A DNA stretch of 64,000 bases, taken from assembly GCA_035420085.1 (NCBI GenBank), contig DAOLUH010000019.1, forward strand, positions 33,600 through 97,599, given 5' to 3'. The notes below the pieces were generated by a model that saw only the letters and a program-made list of their open reading frames with translations, was not told the DNA's origin and made no database searches. The DNA is from DSWT01 sp035420085 (GTDB lineage: Bacteria; Chloroflexota; Anaerolineae; B4-G1; SLSP01). The translations under genes were made by a program, and so were the position numbers. Below are positions 16,684-25,507 of this stretch, in pieces (the stretch's first letter is position 1; every line of letters starts with the position of its first letter).

Positions 16684-18594
16684 TTATGAATGGACTTGCC
16701 CGCTGCTCATTGCACTGGGCAAGGCGCTATGACCATTGTAAGCTTCTTCTTCCATCAATGCAATGATCTCGGCCAGATTTTCGATGGCGATGCGCTGCTT
16801 GCGATACAGGTCCGACTCGCTGACCGCCAGACGCATCGCCACTTCACGGACTTTGTGACCGCGCAGAAACTTCATTTCCAGGATATTGTATAATAGCCAT
16901 TCCGGCGCTGTCAACTTGCGCTCGCCATCGGGCCGCAAATGCTCGATGGCCTCCGCGAGGACAACCCGCAGTCCCTTGACCGCGTTGCCGTCGTAATCGG
17001 CGGCGGCGCGTTTGACCACTTCCAGGTCGAGGAGCGGATTTTCGGTCAGGCGCGGGCCGCCCCAATAATGGGCCAGCGCATCGTGGACCCATTGCGGCAG
17101 TTCCGGCGACTCGGTCAAAGGGAACCCGGTGACGGCTTTGCCAGCGTAACGCAACATACTGCCCCGGCGCTGGATGTCGGTCAATTCGGAGAACAACGGC
17201 GAGAAGGCCCCAAACACGACGTGCTGCAAGCGCCGGTCCTCAAGCGCCGCGCTGGCCTGCGCCAGCAGTTCGTCCAGCAGCGCCTCCTGCTCAGACGTAA
17301 GCGGCAGTGCGACCTCCGGCGAGCGCAGACCGGCCAGCCCGAGCATGGCATCCCCACTCTTATCGCGGATGACGAGCACCCAATAGCCATCCCAGACAAT
17401 GACTCGATCCTGCTGTTGCGCTTGCGCGACTTCATCCAGCGGGATGTTGTTCAGATCCTCCGGCGAAACAGTCAAGTTGCAGCGAATATCCCAATTCAGC
17501 GTGCCATGATCCAACATAGCGAGAAAACCGCCGCTGCTGCGCATGATCTCGCACATCGCCGCCAGGACATTCTCCAGAAATTGTCGCAGGTCCGCAGTCG
17601 TCAACAGCCGCTGGCTCAATTCCTGGATGCGCGTCACCTCGGCGCGGCCTTCGCGGTAGAGCGCCAGGTCAATCAAAGGCTTCGCCAGTTCAACCGCCAA
17701 CTGCATGGCAATCACGCTTCCGACGAAGACCATCAAGGAAAGTGTGTACTGGCGCACGCCCAACACCGGTTCCAATGTCATTCCGATGCCAAACATGCCT
17801 AACGCCACGATGGCCGTCAGCGGGCCGCGCAGCAGAAAGCGCACCATGCGGTGTTTGATCACCCGGTCGGGGGTCAGCGCGCCGATAAAGGCCACGCTGT
17901 AGGCCATCAACGCCAACATCGTGGCGACGCCGATATTCCCGACGATCAGCACGCTCCAGAACAACATCTCCGTCAGCCGCGCCGGCCAACCAATCAACAA
18001 CAGGTAAGGGAACACGCCCATCGCCGGCGCCACAAAACTAATCAGCAGATAGGCCATGCGACGGCGCGCAGCGCGCGTGTAACACCTCCGGCGCGCGGCA
18101 AGCGTCTCACGCAATCCCCACAGGGCAACGCCGATAAAGACAACGGCAAACGGATAAAACAGCGGGCCGTGCCGCAAATGCATAGCGCCGACCGACACAA
18201 TGCCGTCGTACACGACGAGGTCGGTGAACAAAGCCAAAGCAGCGACCAGCCCGCTGATGAGGAAAATGACCAGGCGCAACCAGCCGGGAAAACGATCCTC
18301 CAGCACCGACAAGCGGATGGAACGGACAAATTCGATGTAAAACGGCGGCGTAAAGGCAATGCCGATCCACTGAAGACGCATCAGCATCCAGGCCACGCCG
18401 ACATCAGCGCCATTGGGCGGCAGGAGATCAACCACGTAAACGACGATGACACAGGCCAGCAACCCGCTGAAGGCGCTGGCGACGCGGCTCTCGCGGTTGT
18501 AGAAGAAGAGATACAACATCAACGCGAAAGCTGTGGCCGCCACGCCAGCGGTCAGTACATCGTTCACGCGAATGAGAAAATTCTGCAAACCCAT
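16684..18594 (-). CDS. Membrane sensor: 7-8 TM helices, GAF-like domain, C-terminal helix-turn-helix
   Basis: A 636-residue protein. Residues 1-300 form seven or eight hydrophobic helices like the N-terminal 7TM sensor of some histidine kinases. A GAF-like domain follows (about 330-480, DLRQFLENVLAAMCEIMRSS). The C-terminus, instead of a kinase core, has a helix-turn-helix resembling sigma region 4 (VREVAMRLAVSESDLYRKQR, about 580-600). I see no His phospho-acceptor or HATPase motif. A membrane-anchored transcription regulator is the best reading. The start ATG 18594 shares one base with the stop of the GNAT gene, so the two are translationally coupled. An upstream in-frame extension is rejected because it overlaps GNAT. 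Confidence 0.7.
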   Translation of the reverse strand: MGLQNFLIRVNDVLTAGVAATAFALMLYLFFYNRESRVASAFSGLLACVIVVYVVDLLPPNGADVGVAWMLMRLQWIGIAFTPPFYIEFVRSIRLSVLEDRFPGWLRLVIFLISGLVAALALFTDLVVYDGIVSVGAMHLRHGPLFYPFAVVFIGVALWGLRETLAARRRCYTRAARRRMAYLLISFVAPAMGVFPYLLLIGWPARLTEMLFWSVLIVGNIGVATMLALMAYSVAFIGALTPDRVIKHRMVRFLLRGPLTAIVALGMFGIGMTLEPVLGVRQYTLSLMVFVGSVIAMQLAVELAKPLIDLALYREGRAEVTRIQELSQRLLTTADLRQFLENVLAAMCEIMRSSGGFLAMLDHGTLNWDIRCNLTVSPEDLNNIPLDEVAQAQQQDRVIVWDGYWVLVIRDKSGDAMLGLAGLRSPEVALPLTSEQEALLDELLAQASAALEDRRLQHVVFGAFSPLFSELTDIQRRGSMLRYAGKAVTGFPLTESPELPQWVHDALAHYWGGPRLTENPLLDLEVVKRAAADYDGNAVKGLRVVLAEAIEHLRPDGERKLTAPEWLLYNILEMKFLRGHKVREVAMRLAVSESDLYRKQRIAIENLAEIIALMEEEAYNGHSALPSAMSSGQVHS

Positions 18595-19124
18595 TACCGC
18601 ACGCGCTTGCGGAAGAAAAGCGCGACTTCCTGTCCCGGCCAGTAAGCATCCTGAAAACCACAGAAAACGAACCGGTGCTTCATCGCAAAACCAATCGCCG
18701 GTTGCGCTTTGAGGGAACATTCCAAAATCACGTGTTCGACATCCTTGCGCAGACACCACTCCAACGTGTGATTGAGCAATTCTGTGGCGATGCCGCGACG
18801 GCGGTACGCCTCGCCCACCGCCATATCGGTGATGCGCGCTTCACTGCGCTCGGCAGCCAACGCCAGCGTCAGGTATCCCAGTATCTTGCGTTGGTCAACG
18901 GCAACCCAAAAAGCATCGCTGCGCGCCCACCCCTTCACCCGCGCCTCCGGGGCAATGAAAGGGGCGATGCGCTGTTTGCGCGGCAGACGCACTTCGCGGA
19001 AGCGCGCGCCCCATTCACCATCGTCGCGCAATGCTTCCATCTGCCACGCGGACTCGGTCTCATACGCAATTTCCAATTCCAAACAGCCTTTCCAATCCTC
19101 TTCACGCGCCGAACGAATACGCAC
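18594..19124 (-). CDS. GNAT-family N-acetyltransferase
   Basis: A 176-residue protein with the acetyl-CoA loop as GEAYRRRGIATELL, preceded by the beta-strand ARITDMAVG. This is a RimI-like single GNAT domain; the acceptor is unknown. GTG 19124 is preceded by AGGAGGAG at good spacing. It is coupled to the downstream membrane sensor by stop/start overlap (TAATG), so the acetyltransferase and the sensor may act in one response. Confidence 0.85.
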   Translation of the reverse strand: MRIRSAREEDWKGCLELEIAYETESAWQMEALRDDGEWGARFREVRLPRKQRIAPFIAPEARVKGWARSDAFWVAVDQRKILGYLTLALAAERSEARITDMAVGEAYRRRGIATELLNHTLEWCLRKDVEHVILECSLKAQPAIGFAMKHRFVFCGFQDAYWPGQEVALFFRKRVR

Positions 19125-19140
19125 AGGCTCCTCCTACATT

Positions 19141-19190
19141 AGTCCAAAGTCCAAAGTCGAAGGTCACACAGTTATTCATCGAAAGATTGC
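19141..19190. repeat. AGTCCAA/AGTCGAAGGTC repeat between genes
   Basis: Short degenerate heptamers (TAGTCCAAAGTCCAAAGTCG) lie in the 67-base gap; they belong to the same family as the AAAGTCGAAAGTC array at 37589-37650. Confidence 0.6.
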
Positions 19191-19191
19191 T

Positions 19192-19971
19192 TTATGGTGC
19201 GACGATGTTGACTGGGACGGTACACGTCGTTGTATTGCCGTAAATGTCCACAACGACCAACTGGAAACGATACGGTCCACCCGGCGGATAACGGCTGGGG
19301 TCTGAGACATCCCACACCCCCAGGAAGCCGTTGATCACCGCGGCGTCATATTGCGAGACAAAATTCGGGGTATCCGATCCCGGAAATTGCACCTCGAATT
19401 TATAGTAGGAGAAGGCGTTGATGTTGGCCGTCCCCTCCACACGCACTTCCCCCGACAGGTTGCCGCCCGCCGTCGGCAACGTCAACTGCGCTTCAGGCGA
19501 CGGGCAGTCGGGCTGATAAACGTCGGGCGGCGTGGGCGTCGGCGTTTCTGTGACCATGGCCGTCGGCGTTGCCTGTGGCGCAGAAATGACCACCGAGGTG
19601 ATGGGAACGGTCGCGGTTAGCGGCGCCGCCGGGTTGATCACGGCGGACGGGAGCGTTGCCGTGAGCGGAGCCGGCGTCACCGTGAACAGTCCCACGCCCA
19701 GCGTGGGCGTCGGCGTCGTCGCCGCCGGTAGTAGCGGCGCAACGAACGCGCGCACGATGAGAACAACCCCGCCCAAGAGCAAAAACAGCGTCGCCATCAG
19801 CCAGGCGCGCGTGAGTCGCTGTTGGTACACTTCGCGCTCCAATGAAAACTGCGCGATGTCGCGCCGGCGCTTGGTGGAAATGGCGGTGACAACATACCCC
19901 AGCGTGCCCAACAGGCAAATCAGGCCGACCCAAAGGGCTTGCCGCCCAAGCCAGGTGAGAACGACCGTCAT
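19192..19971 (-). CDS. Membrane protein with Thr/Pro-rich linker and extracellular beta domain
   Basis: A 259-residue protein with two membrane helices (about 8-30 and 55-78), a Pro/Thr-rich linker (80-155, TPTPT motifs), and a C-terminal beta-rich domain with a DCPSPEAQLTLPTAGG start and FQLVVVDIYGNTTTCTVPV end, like an Ig/fibronectin fold outside the cell. It overlaps the purine nucleoside phosphorylase stop by four bases (ATGA). The function is unknown; the layout matches Chloroflexota surface-exposed proteins. Confidence 0.75.
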   Translation of the reverse strand: MTVVLTWLGRQALWVGLICLLGTLGYVVTAISTKRRRDIAQFSLEREVYQQRLTRAWLMATLFLLLGGVVLIVRAFVAPLLPAATTPTPTLGVGLFTVTPAPLTATLPSAVINPAAPLTATVPITSVVISAPQATPTAMVTETPTPTPPDVYQPDCPSPEAQLTLPTAGGNLSGEVRVEGTANINAFSYYKFEVQFPGSDTPNFVSQYDAAVINGFLGVWDVSDPSRYPPGGPYRFQLVVVDIYGNTTTCTVPVNIVAP

Positions 19972-20807
19972 AAGTCGCGCAGCACCCCGCGAATGATAGT
20001 CTCCATGCGCGGCGTCAGGGTGCGCCCGGCCGCTAAAACCTCCTCGTGGTTGGGCGGCGGCGCGCCCTCTTCACCGATGAGCGTGTTGCTGATGCCCGAA
20101 AGCCCCAGTACCCGCATCCCGCTGTGCCGGGCCGCGATCACTTCGGGAACTGTGGACATGCCCACCGCATCCGCGCCGATGAGTCGCAAGAAGCGCACGT
20201 CCGCCGGCGTCTCAAAGCTCGGCCCGGCCAGACAAATATACACCCCCTGGTGGGTGGGAATTGCAGCTTGCAACGCGATTGTCTGGGCCATGTGGCGCAG
20301 TGCAGGTTCATAAGCCTCGTTCATACTGGGGAAGCGGGGGCCGAATTCGCTCAAGTTTGGGCCGCGCAGTGGATTCAGGCCGGCCATGCCAATCAGGTTG
20401 ATGTGATCGCGGATCACCATCACGTCGCCGGGCCGATACGTCATGTTCAACCCACCGGCGGCATTGGTCACGACGAGCAACTCCGCGCCGAGCAGTCGCA
20501 TCACGCGAATGGGCAGGCCAACGCGGCTCATGCTGTAGCCTTCGTAGTAGTGCGCCCGACCTTGCATCACGACCACGGGCACACCTTCGAGCATCCCGAA
20601 GACAAGCCGTCCCTGGTGGCCTTCAACCGTGGAAACGGGAAAGTGCGGGATGTCTCCAAAGGGAATCGTGAGCGCGCCTTCTACAGACTCCGCCAATGCG
20701 TTCAAGCCCGATCCGAGGATCAACCCTACGCGAGGTTCCAGGGCTGTATACCGGCGGATGGCCGTCACTGCTGCGTGGAATTCTTGCATGGTAAAGAACT
20801 CATCCAT
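19968..20807 (-). CDS. punA: Purine nucleoside phosphorylase (trimeric, PNP family 1)
   Basis: A 279-residue enzyme that cleaves inosine/guanosine with phosphate to base and ribose-1-phosphate. Phosphate-binding LGSGLNAL, GRAHYYEGY, the loop TNAAGGLN, the base-binding segment GPSFETPADVRFLR and GADAVGMSTVPEVIAARH all match the low-molecular-weight trimeric family. ATG 20807 has AGGAGG seven bases upstream; the GTG just before it is less well spaced. It lies 35 bases downstream of the Xer gene and probably shares its promoter. Confidence 0.95.
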   Translation of the reverse strand: MDEFFTMQEFHAAVTAIRRYTALEPRVGLILGSGLNALAESVEGALTIPFGDIPHFPVSTVEGHQGRLVFGMLEGVPVVVMQGRAHYYEGYSMSRVGLPIRVMRLLGAELLVVTNAAGGLNMTYRPGDVMVIRDHINLIGMAGLNPLRGPNLSEFGPRFPSMNEAYEPALRHMAQTIALQAAIPTHQGVYICLAGPSFETPADVRFLRLIGADAVGMSTVPEVIAARHSGMRVLGLSGISNTLIGEEGAPPPNHEEVLAAGRTLTPRMETIIRGVLRDL

Positions 20808-20842
20808 CACAAAACCTCCTGTTCGTCGCTAGTTGTCAGTCT

Positions 20843-21763
20843 TCAGTCGTTCGGCGCCTCTTCGGCGCTCTGGCGCGCGCGCGGATGCGCCTGGTCGTAG
20901 ACCTCACGCTTCCGTTGGCTCGAAACTTCGGTATAGATCTGCGTCGTGGTGATATTGGCGTGCCCTAGAAACTGCTGCACTTCGCGTAAATCGGCGCCGC
21001 CGTCCAGGAGATGGGTGGCGAAGGTATGGCGCAATGTGTGCGGCGTCACCCAGGCTTCCAGACCGGCCGCCTGCGCGTAATACTGCACCAGAAACCACAA
21101 GCCTTGCCGGGTCAACGGGTTCCCCCGGTTATTGAGGAACAGCGTTTTTTCGGCAGCATCGCGCAGCAAGAACGGCCTTCCTTCTTCCATATAGCGTTTG
21201 AGACAGGCCAGCGCCGCCGGATGCACAGGAATGAGCCGTTCTTTGTTCCCCTTCCCCACGCACGCAACAGCGCCGCTCGCCACATCAACATCGCTCACCG
21301 TGAGATTGATGACCTCAGTGGCCCGCATCCCCGTGGCATATAGGATTTCCAGCAGCGCGCGATCGCGCAGTCCCAAAGGTGTGTCTTCGATCGCCGCCGC
21401 AGCCAATAAGTCCTGTACCGCTGTGTGTGACAGTGCGCGTGGAAGGCGTTTTCCGACTTTTGGCTGGTGCAGCCAATCCGCCAGCTCCCGTCCCACCACG
21501 CCCTCGGCAAAGAGAAAGTGCAGAAACGAACGCACTGCTGCGATTTTGCGGCCCGTTGTCGCCACGCTGTATTCCTGATCCTGCAGCGAGACGACGAAAT
21601 CTTCGAGCAGGTCGGGGTGAAGCGCCTTCCATTCCGTCATGCCGGAAGCCTGCGCAAATTCCGCGAACTGCGCCAAATCGCCCTCGTAAGCGACGATGGT
21701 GTTCGCGGAATAGCCTCGCTCGAACTGCACGTATCGCAAAAATTGTTGTAATTCGGTGTTCAT
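20843..21763 (-). CDS. xerD: Tyrosine recombinase XerC/XerD
   Basis: A 306-residue tyrosine recombinase. The SAM-like N-terminal core-binding domain spans residues 1-90. Catalytic residues are visible: Arg in YATGMRATE, HTLRHTFATH (HxxR), LGHANI and Tyr in QIYTEVSS. It resolves chromosome dimers at dif with FtsK, whose gene lies in the same cluster. It is equally like XerC and XerD, so the symbol is provisional. A strong promoter sits just upstream (21786-21814). The Shine-Dalgarno is weak. The last codons (EEAPND, stop at 20843) run into a GACTGAAGACTGACA-type repeat. Confidence 0.9.
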   Translation of the reverse strand: MNTELQQFLRYVQFERGYSANTIVAYEGDLAQFAEFAQASGMTEWKALHPDLLEDFVVSLQDQEYSVATTGRKIAAVRSFLHFLFAEGVVGRELADWLHQPKVGKRLPRALSHTAVQDLLAAAAIEDTPLGLRDRALLEILYATGMRATEVINLTVSDVDVASGAVACVGKGNKERLIPVHPAALACLKRYMEEGRPFLLRDAAEKTLFLNNRGNPLTRQGLWFLVQYYAQAAGLEAWVTPHTLRHTFATHLLDGGADLREVQQFLGHANITTTQIYTEVSSQRKREVYDQAHPRARQSAEEAPND

Positions 21764-21785
21764 AATCTGTCAAAACTATAAAAAG

Positions 21786-21814
21786 ATTATACTTGAACTA
21801 TGTTAATAAGCCAA
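21786..21814 (-). promoter_or_regulatory. Sigma70-type promoter for the xer-punA operon
   Basis: -35 TTGGCT (21814-21809), 17-base spacer, -10 TATAAT (21791-21786), in an AT-rich gap; it leaves a 5' leader of only about 15 bases. Confidence 0.75.
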
Positions 21815-21839
21815 ATAACACTAAAACGTAAGCTGCGTT

Positions 21840-23006
21840 TTACGATCCTCGTTGGCTCAACGCCCATAACTGTTGGGCAATGATTTCGGTGGCATGAGGA
21901 CGCGCCAACGCCTGGGAATGGGCAGCCATGTCCGCGCGGCGCGCCGGATGCGCTAGCAAATCCAACACAGCGTCGGCGGCAGCCTTTGGACGCGGCGCCC
22001 ATATCCCCGCTTGATTTTCGACGACGTGAACGACGTTTCCCTCTTCCTGGCCGGGCAGCGCAGTGTACAGCACAAGCGGCAATCCAGCGATGAACGCTTC
22101 CGCGAGCGTGTTAGGGCCGGCTTTGGTCACCAGAATGTCCGCCGCGCGCATCCACACCGCGATGTTAGAGGTAAATCCCTCGACTCGCAATGGAATAGGA
22201 AGGTCTAACGCGCGCAAGGTGTCGTAAAGTATTCGATTCCGCCCAGCAATGACCACCAGATGCGCGTCCGGCTGGCGGTCGGCAATCGCCCGCGTGACGG
22301 GAACCAACGGCCCCATCCCGTCTCCTCCCCCCAACAGTAAGACGATGGGCTTATCCTTCGGCAAACCTAACTGCGCGCGCGCTTCTTCACGCGATACATT
22401 GCGCGCTTCGACGAAAGAACGGCGTGTGGGCATCCCGACAACCCCGATCCGCTCTGGCGGCGTCCCCACCCGCAGCGCACGCTCGCGCGCGTGTTCTGTG
22501 GGAACGATGTAAACATCAGCGCCCGGCGCAAACCAGCCGGCATGCACGCTGACCAAATCCAGCGCCACGACTGCGACCGGCGCCGCAAGCGCCAATTTGC
22601 GTCGCGCCATAGCCAAAGCGTAGTTGGGCACGCCATGGAAGGAGACAACGACATCCGCCGGATGCCGTTGCAACAGGTGGCAGAGAGAGCGAGCCGCGTA
22701 AGGCCACACAGCGCGCGACAACGCTTTTACCATCGGTGGCGTGTCCGAGAGGTGGTAGCACACATACCACGGAATACCCTTGGCCTTCGTCACCACCGGA
22801 TACCATGCGGGAAAGCGGTCGAACGGCCAACGACGCATCTCCACGAAAATATCCACCATATCCACGGCCACGGAAGCGCCGTAAAGGCGGAGCATCTCGT
22901 CCTTGACCGCCTGCGCCGAAGCGCGATGCCCACCGCCGGTATCAGAAAAGAGAAAGAGAAAGCGTATGGGTGTATGCGCTGACACATCAGAAAAACCGAA
23001 CGTCAT
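21840..23006 (-). CDS. Glycosyltransferase, MGDG-synthase/MurG-like (GT28)
   Basis: A 388-residue GT-B enzyme. The N-terminal part starts with FLFLFSDTGGGHRASAQA, the GGGH loop of diacylglycerol glycosyltransferases, followed by the MGDG synthase N-domain; the C-terminal half carries the UDP-sugar site LLLGGGDGMGP and TKAGPNTLAEAFIAGLP. It likely adds a hexose to diacylglycerol at the membrane, making glycolipid. It overlaps the DUF951 gene by four bases (ATGA). Confidence 0.88.
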   Translation of the reverse strand: MTFGFSDVSAHTPIRFLFLFSDTGGGHRASAQAVKDEMLRLYGASVAVDMVDIFVEMRRWPFDRFPAWYPVVTKAKGIPWYVCYHLSDTPPMVKALSRAVWPYAARSLCHLLQRHPADVVVSFHGVPNYALAMARRKLALAAPVAVVALDLVSVHAGWFAPGADVYIVPTEHARERALRVGTPPERIGVVGMPTRRSFVEARNVSREEARAQLGLPKDKPIVLLLGGGDGMGPLVPVTRAIADRQPDAHLVVIAGRNRILYDTLRALDLPIPLRVEGFTSNIAVWMRAADILVTKAGPNTLAEAFIAGLPLVLYTALPGQEEGNVVHVVENQAGIWAPRPKAAADAVLDLLAHPARRADMAAHSQALARPHATEIIAQQLWALSQRGS

Positions 23007-23227
23007 ACATCCTCCGGCGCAGTTGCATCCGCATGTTCCACAAAACGCTTGATGCGCGCTTCAAACCGGCTGCGGGGCGACAAGACGTAACGACGGCACG
23101 TGAGACACTCCATCCCGACGTCCACACCCACGCGCAGAATCCGCCATGTATAACCGCCGCACGGATGTGCTTTGCGCAATTCAACAACATCACCCACCTG
23201 CAAAGCCAGCGGCGCTTTTCCGACCAT
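23003..23227 (-). CDS. DUF951 protein
   Basis: A 74-residue protein with the DUF951 signature: an SH3-like start VGDVVELRKAHPCGG, then WRILRVGVDVGMECLTC and an Arg/Lys-rich tail. The family is small, widespread in Firmicutes and Chloroflexota, and of unknown function, possibly nucleic-acid binding. It starts with ATG 23227 and is coupled to the glycosyltransferase gene. Confidence 0.85.
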   Translation of the reverse strand: MVGKAPLALQVGDVVELRKAHPCGGYTWRILRVGVDVGMECLTCRRYVLSPRSRFEARIKRFVEHADATAPEDV

Positions 23228-23242
23228 CGGCTATCCTCCTTC

Positions 23243-23322
23243 GATAATAGCCACCGAGGACACAGAGATCACAGAGAAAGCAAAAAAACTCTGTATGCTC
23301 TGTGCTCTCTGTGGCTCAGATT
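23243..23322. repeat. CACAGAG/CTCTGTG inverted repeat family, copy 1
   Basis: ATAGCCACCGAGGACACAGAG ... CTCTGTGCTCTCTGTGGCTCAG forms an imperfect palindrome in the 144-base gap before gmk. The 18-base word AATAGCCACCGAGGACAC (23246-23263) occurs again, inverted, at 32507-32524. Confidence 0.8.
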
Positions 23323-23371
23323 TTCGTCATCGTTGGGATGGTTTCCCACATGGCAACTCCTAAAAAGAATG

Positions 23372-24001
23372 TTATAACGTCACATGGCGCGGATAGACGC
23401 GGCTATGCTCGGCAGCGATAATGTGCAAAACCTGATCCACTGTCTCGTCCAGCCCGCACTCGTGATTGATGACCACGTAATCAAATTCACCGATGCGGCG
23501 CATTTCCTCGCGCGCCACACGCATCCGGTAGCGCAACTGCTCCTCGGACTCCGTCTTACGGCGCTGCAAACGTTCGTACAGCTCCTCCTCTGAAGCGGCG
23601 CTCAGGAAGATCAAGATGGCTTCCGGCACAAGGCGCTTGACCGTCGCCGCCCCCTGCACATCGAGGCGCATCACCACATCCTTCCCACTGGCTAACGCAT
23701 CGCGCACTTGCTGTTTGGGGATGCCCTTGTACTGACCGTAGACCATCGCGTGCTCAAGCAGCTCATCCTGGCGAATCAGCTCCTGGAACTCAGCTTCAGA
23801 GACGAAAAAATAGTCCACGCCATGCACTTCTTCGGGACGGGGGGGGCGCGACGTCGCCGTGATAACAAAATGGAAAGGGTAAGCGCGCTGTTGCATCCTG
23901 TCGAGAACGCTGTCTTTGCCAACACCCGACGGCCCGGAAATGACGATCAGCAGCGGATGACGCGGACGACAGTATGGATCGGCTTCCCACTTTTCTGCCA
24001 T
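23372..24001 (-). CDS. gmk: Guanylate kinase
   Basis: A 209-residue enzyme converting GMP to GDP. The P-loop is SGPSGVGKDSVL (with Asp where Gly is common), the GMP-binding segment TSRPPRPEEVHGVDYFF, and the lid LLEHAMVYGQYKGIP. ATG 24001 was chosen because GAGGAG precedes it by eight bases and the length matches the family; longer frames start at 24022 and 24097 without a good ribosome binding site. Confidence 0.93.
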   Translation of the reverse strand: MAEKWEADPYCRPRHPLLIVISGPSGVGKDSVLDRMQQRAYPFHFVITATSRPPRPEEVHGVDYFFVSEAEFQELIRQDELLEHAMVYGQYKGIPKQQVRDALASGKDVVMRLDVQGAATVKRLVPEAILIFLSAASEEELYERLQRRKTESEEQLRYRMRVAREEMRRIGEFDYVVINHECGLDETVDQVLHIIAAEHSRVYPRHVTL

Positions 24002-24005
24002 AAAC

Positions 24006-24034
24006 TTGCTCCTCGCCGACATTTTCGGTATAAT
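24006..24034 (+). promoter_or_regulatory. Sigma70-type promoter for fmdB-SDR genes
   Basis: -35 TTGCTC (24006-24011), 17-base spacer, -10 TATAAT (24029-24034), reading right from the gap between gmk and the fmdB-type gene. It implies a leader of about 125 bases. Confidence 0.6.
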
Positions 24035-24165
24035 GGTTCCCGGCGCGTTATAAAGGCAATGCACAGGCGCAAGCCATTCTGGATATGGCAAGCCCAAGGA
24101 TCACTATAACCGCCGGGGATAAAAAAGACTAACTCTACTATACCACATTTAAGAGGGAGAGAAAA

Positions 24166-24585
24166 ATGCCTATTTACGAATACCGTTGCCAGAAATGCCG
24201 CCGCCGGTTTTCGATATTTTGGCGCTCCTTTGCGGCGATTGATGAAAGCAAGGTTGTCTGCAAGTATTGCCAGCACACGGAGGTGCAACGCCTGATCTCG
24301 CGTGTGCGCGTCGTGCGTTCCGAGGATAGCCGCCTCGAAGATATGGCCGATCCGAGCGCCTGGGGCGATTTCGACGAAAACGATCCCAAGAGCATGGGGC
24401 GCTTTATGCGAAAAATGGTCAACGAGATGGGCGACGAGGCTGGCGACCTGGGACCGGAGTTCGATGAGGTCATTGACCGCCTGGAGTCCGGGCAAGACCC
24501 GGAGCAAATCGAGAAGGAAGTCCCCGCTTTACTCGGCGACGCCGGCGAGAGCGGGGGCATGGCCAGCGTTGCGGGTTTGGATTAG
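24166..24585 (+). CDS. FmdB-type zinc-ribbon regulatory protein
   Basis: A 139-residue protein. The N-terminal zinc ribbon MPIYEYRCQKC with a second CKYC pair is the FmdB/CxxC_CxxC_SSSS domain. The rest is acidic and helical (residues 55-139), longer than the usual 70-110 residues. The ribosome binding site is AGAGGGAGAG before ATG 24166. The function is unknown. It is followed after eight bases by the SDR gene. Confidence 0.85.
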   Translation: MPIYEYRCQKCRRRFSIFWRSFAAIDESKVVCKYCQHTEVQRLISRVRVVRSEDSRLEDMADPSAWGDFDENDPKSMGRFMRKMVNEMGDEAGDLGPEFDEVIDRLESGQDPEQIEKEVPALLGDAGESGGMASVAGLD

Positions 24586-24593
24586 GGGGAACG

Positions 24594-25412
24594 ATGGACA
24601 AACATGCCACCTCACTGCAAGGCCGTTGGGCGCTCATCCTGGGCGCTTCGAGCGGATTCGGCGCGGCGACAGCACGCGCCTTTGCCCAGGCCGGGATGAA
24701 CGTCTTCGGCGTCCATCTGGACCCACGCCGGAGCATCGAACAGGCTGAAGCCGTCATCGCCGACGTGGAAGCCGCCGGCAGCCGCGCCGTCTTCTTCAAC
24801 ACCAACGCCGCCGACGCGCGACGGCGCGCCCGCGTGCTCGACGCCATCGCTGCGACGCTGCGCGACGAAACGTTCAACACCATCCACATTATGGTACACA
24901 CGCTGGCTTTCGGCAGCCTGCGACCCTACATCACCGCAACGCCGGAAGATGCCACCACCGAAGAGCAAATGGAGATGACATTGCGCGTGATGGCGCACAG
25001 TCTGGTGTACTGGACGCAAGACCTGGTTCGCGCCGGGTTGCTCGGCGCAGGCAGCCGGATTTATGCGTTGAGCAGCATCGGATCGCAGCGCGCGGCTCCC
25101 TACTACGGCGCTGTTTCGGCAGCCAAGGCCGCATTGGAAGCCCACACGCGCCAACTGGCCCTCGAACTGGCCCCGCACGGCATCGCCGCCAACTGCCTGA
25201 TGCCCGGCGTCACCGACACGCCGGCGCTGCGCGCGATTCCGGGGCACGAGAAGCTCATAGATACCGTGTTGACCCATCACCCAGCGCACCGCCTGACCAC
25301 GCCGGAAGACGTGGCCCACGTGCTTGTGGCGTTGGCCGATCCCCGCATCACCTGGCTATCGGGGGCCACCATCCCCGTGGATGGCGGCGAAGCGGCAATA
25401 AGTGCGGCCTAG
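24594..25412 (+). CDS. SDR-family enoyl-ACP reductase-like protein (FabL-like)
   Basis: A 272-residue Rossmann oxidoreductase with nucleotide-binding GASSGFG (18-24). The active-site spacing is Tyr-x6-Lys (YGAVSAAK), typical of FabI/FabL enoyl reductases rather than the Tyr-x3-Lys of classical SDRs; the following AALEAHTRQLALELAP matches FabL. Likely it reduces enoyl-ACP with NAD(P)H in fatty acid synthesis. Other SDR roles are possible. The gene is preceded by GGGGGAACG and lies with the fmdB-type gene. Confidence 0.75.
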   Translation: MDKHATSLQGRWALILGASSGFGAATARAFAQAGMNVFGVHLDPRRSIEQAEAVIADVEAAGSRAVFFNTNAADARRRARVLDAIAATLRDETFNTIHIMVHTLAFGSLRPYITATPEDATTEEQMEMTLRVMAHSLVYWTQDLVRAGLLGAGSRIYALSSIGSQRAAPYYGAVSAAKAALEAHTRQLALELAPHGIAANCLMPGVTDTPALRAIPGHEKLIDTVLTHHPAHRLTTPEDVAHVLVALADPRITWLSGATIPVDGGEAAISAA

Positions 25413-25418
25413 AAAGGT

Positions 25419-25446
25419 TTGACATTATCACTTGGTATGATAGAAT
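25419..25446 (+). promoter_or_regulatory. Sigma70-type promoter of rpsA-infA
   Basis: -35 TTGACA (25419-25424), 16-base spacer, -10 TAGAAT (25441-25446). The predicted start near 25453 leaves a leader of about 68 bases that holds the hairpin 25464-25507. Confidence 0.75.
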
Positions 25447-25463
25447 ACGGGAAATTTTACAGA

Positions 25464-25507
25464 CTACCCAAGTTGCATCCCTAGTCCCAACGTGCAATAC
25501 TGGGTAG
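25464..25507 (+). promoter_or_regulatory. Hairpin in the rpsA leader next to the Shine-Dalgarno
   Basis: CTACCCA (25464-25470) pairs with TGGGTAG (25501-25507), and inside it TTGCA pairs with TGCAA around a 15-base loop. The stem ends three bases before the AGGAG at 25511, so it can affect ribosome access. Autoregulation by S1 through its leader is known in other bacteria; here it is inference. Confidence 0.55.
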
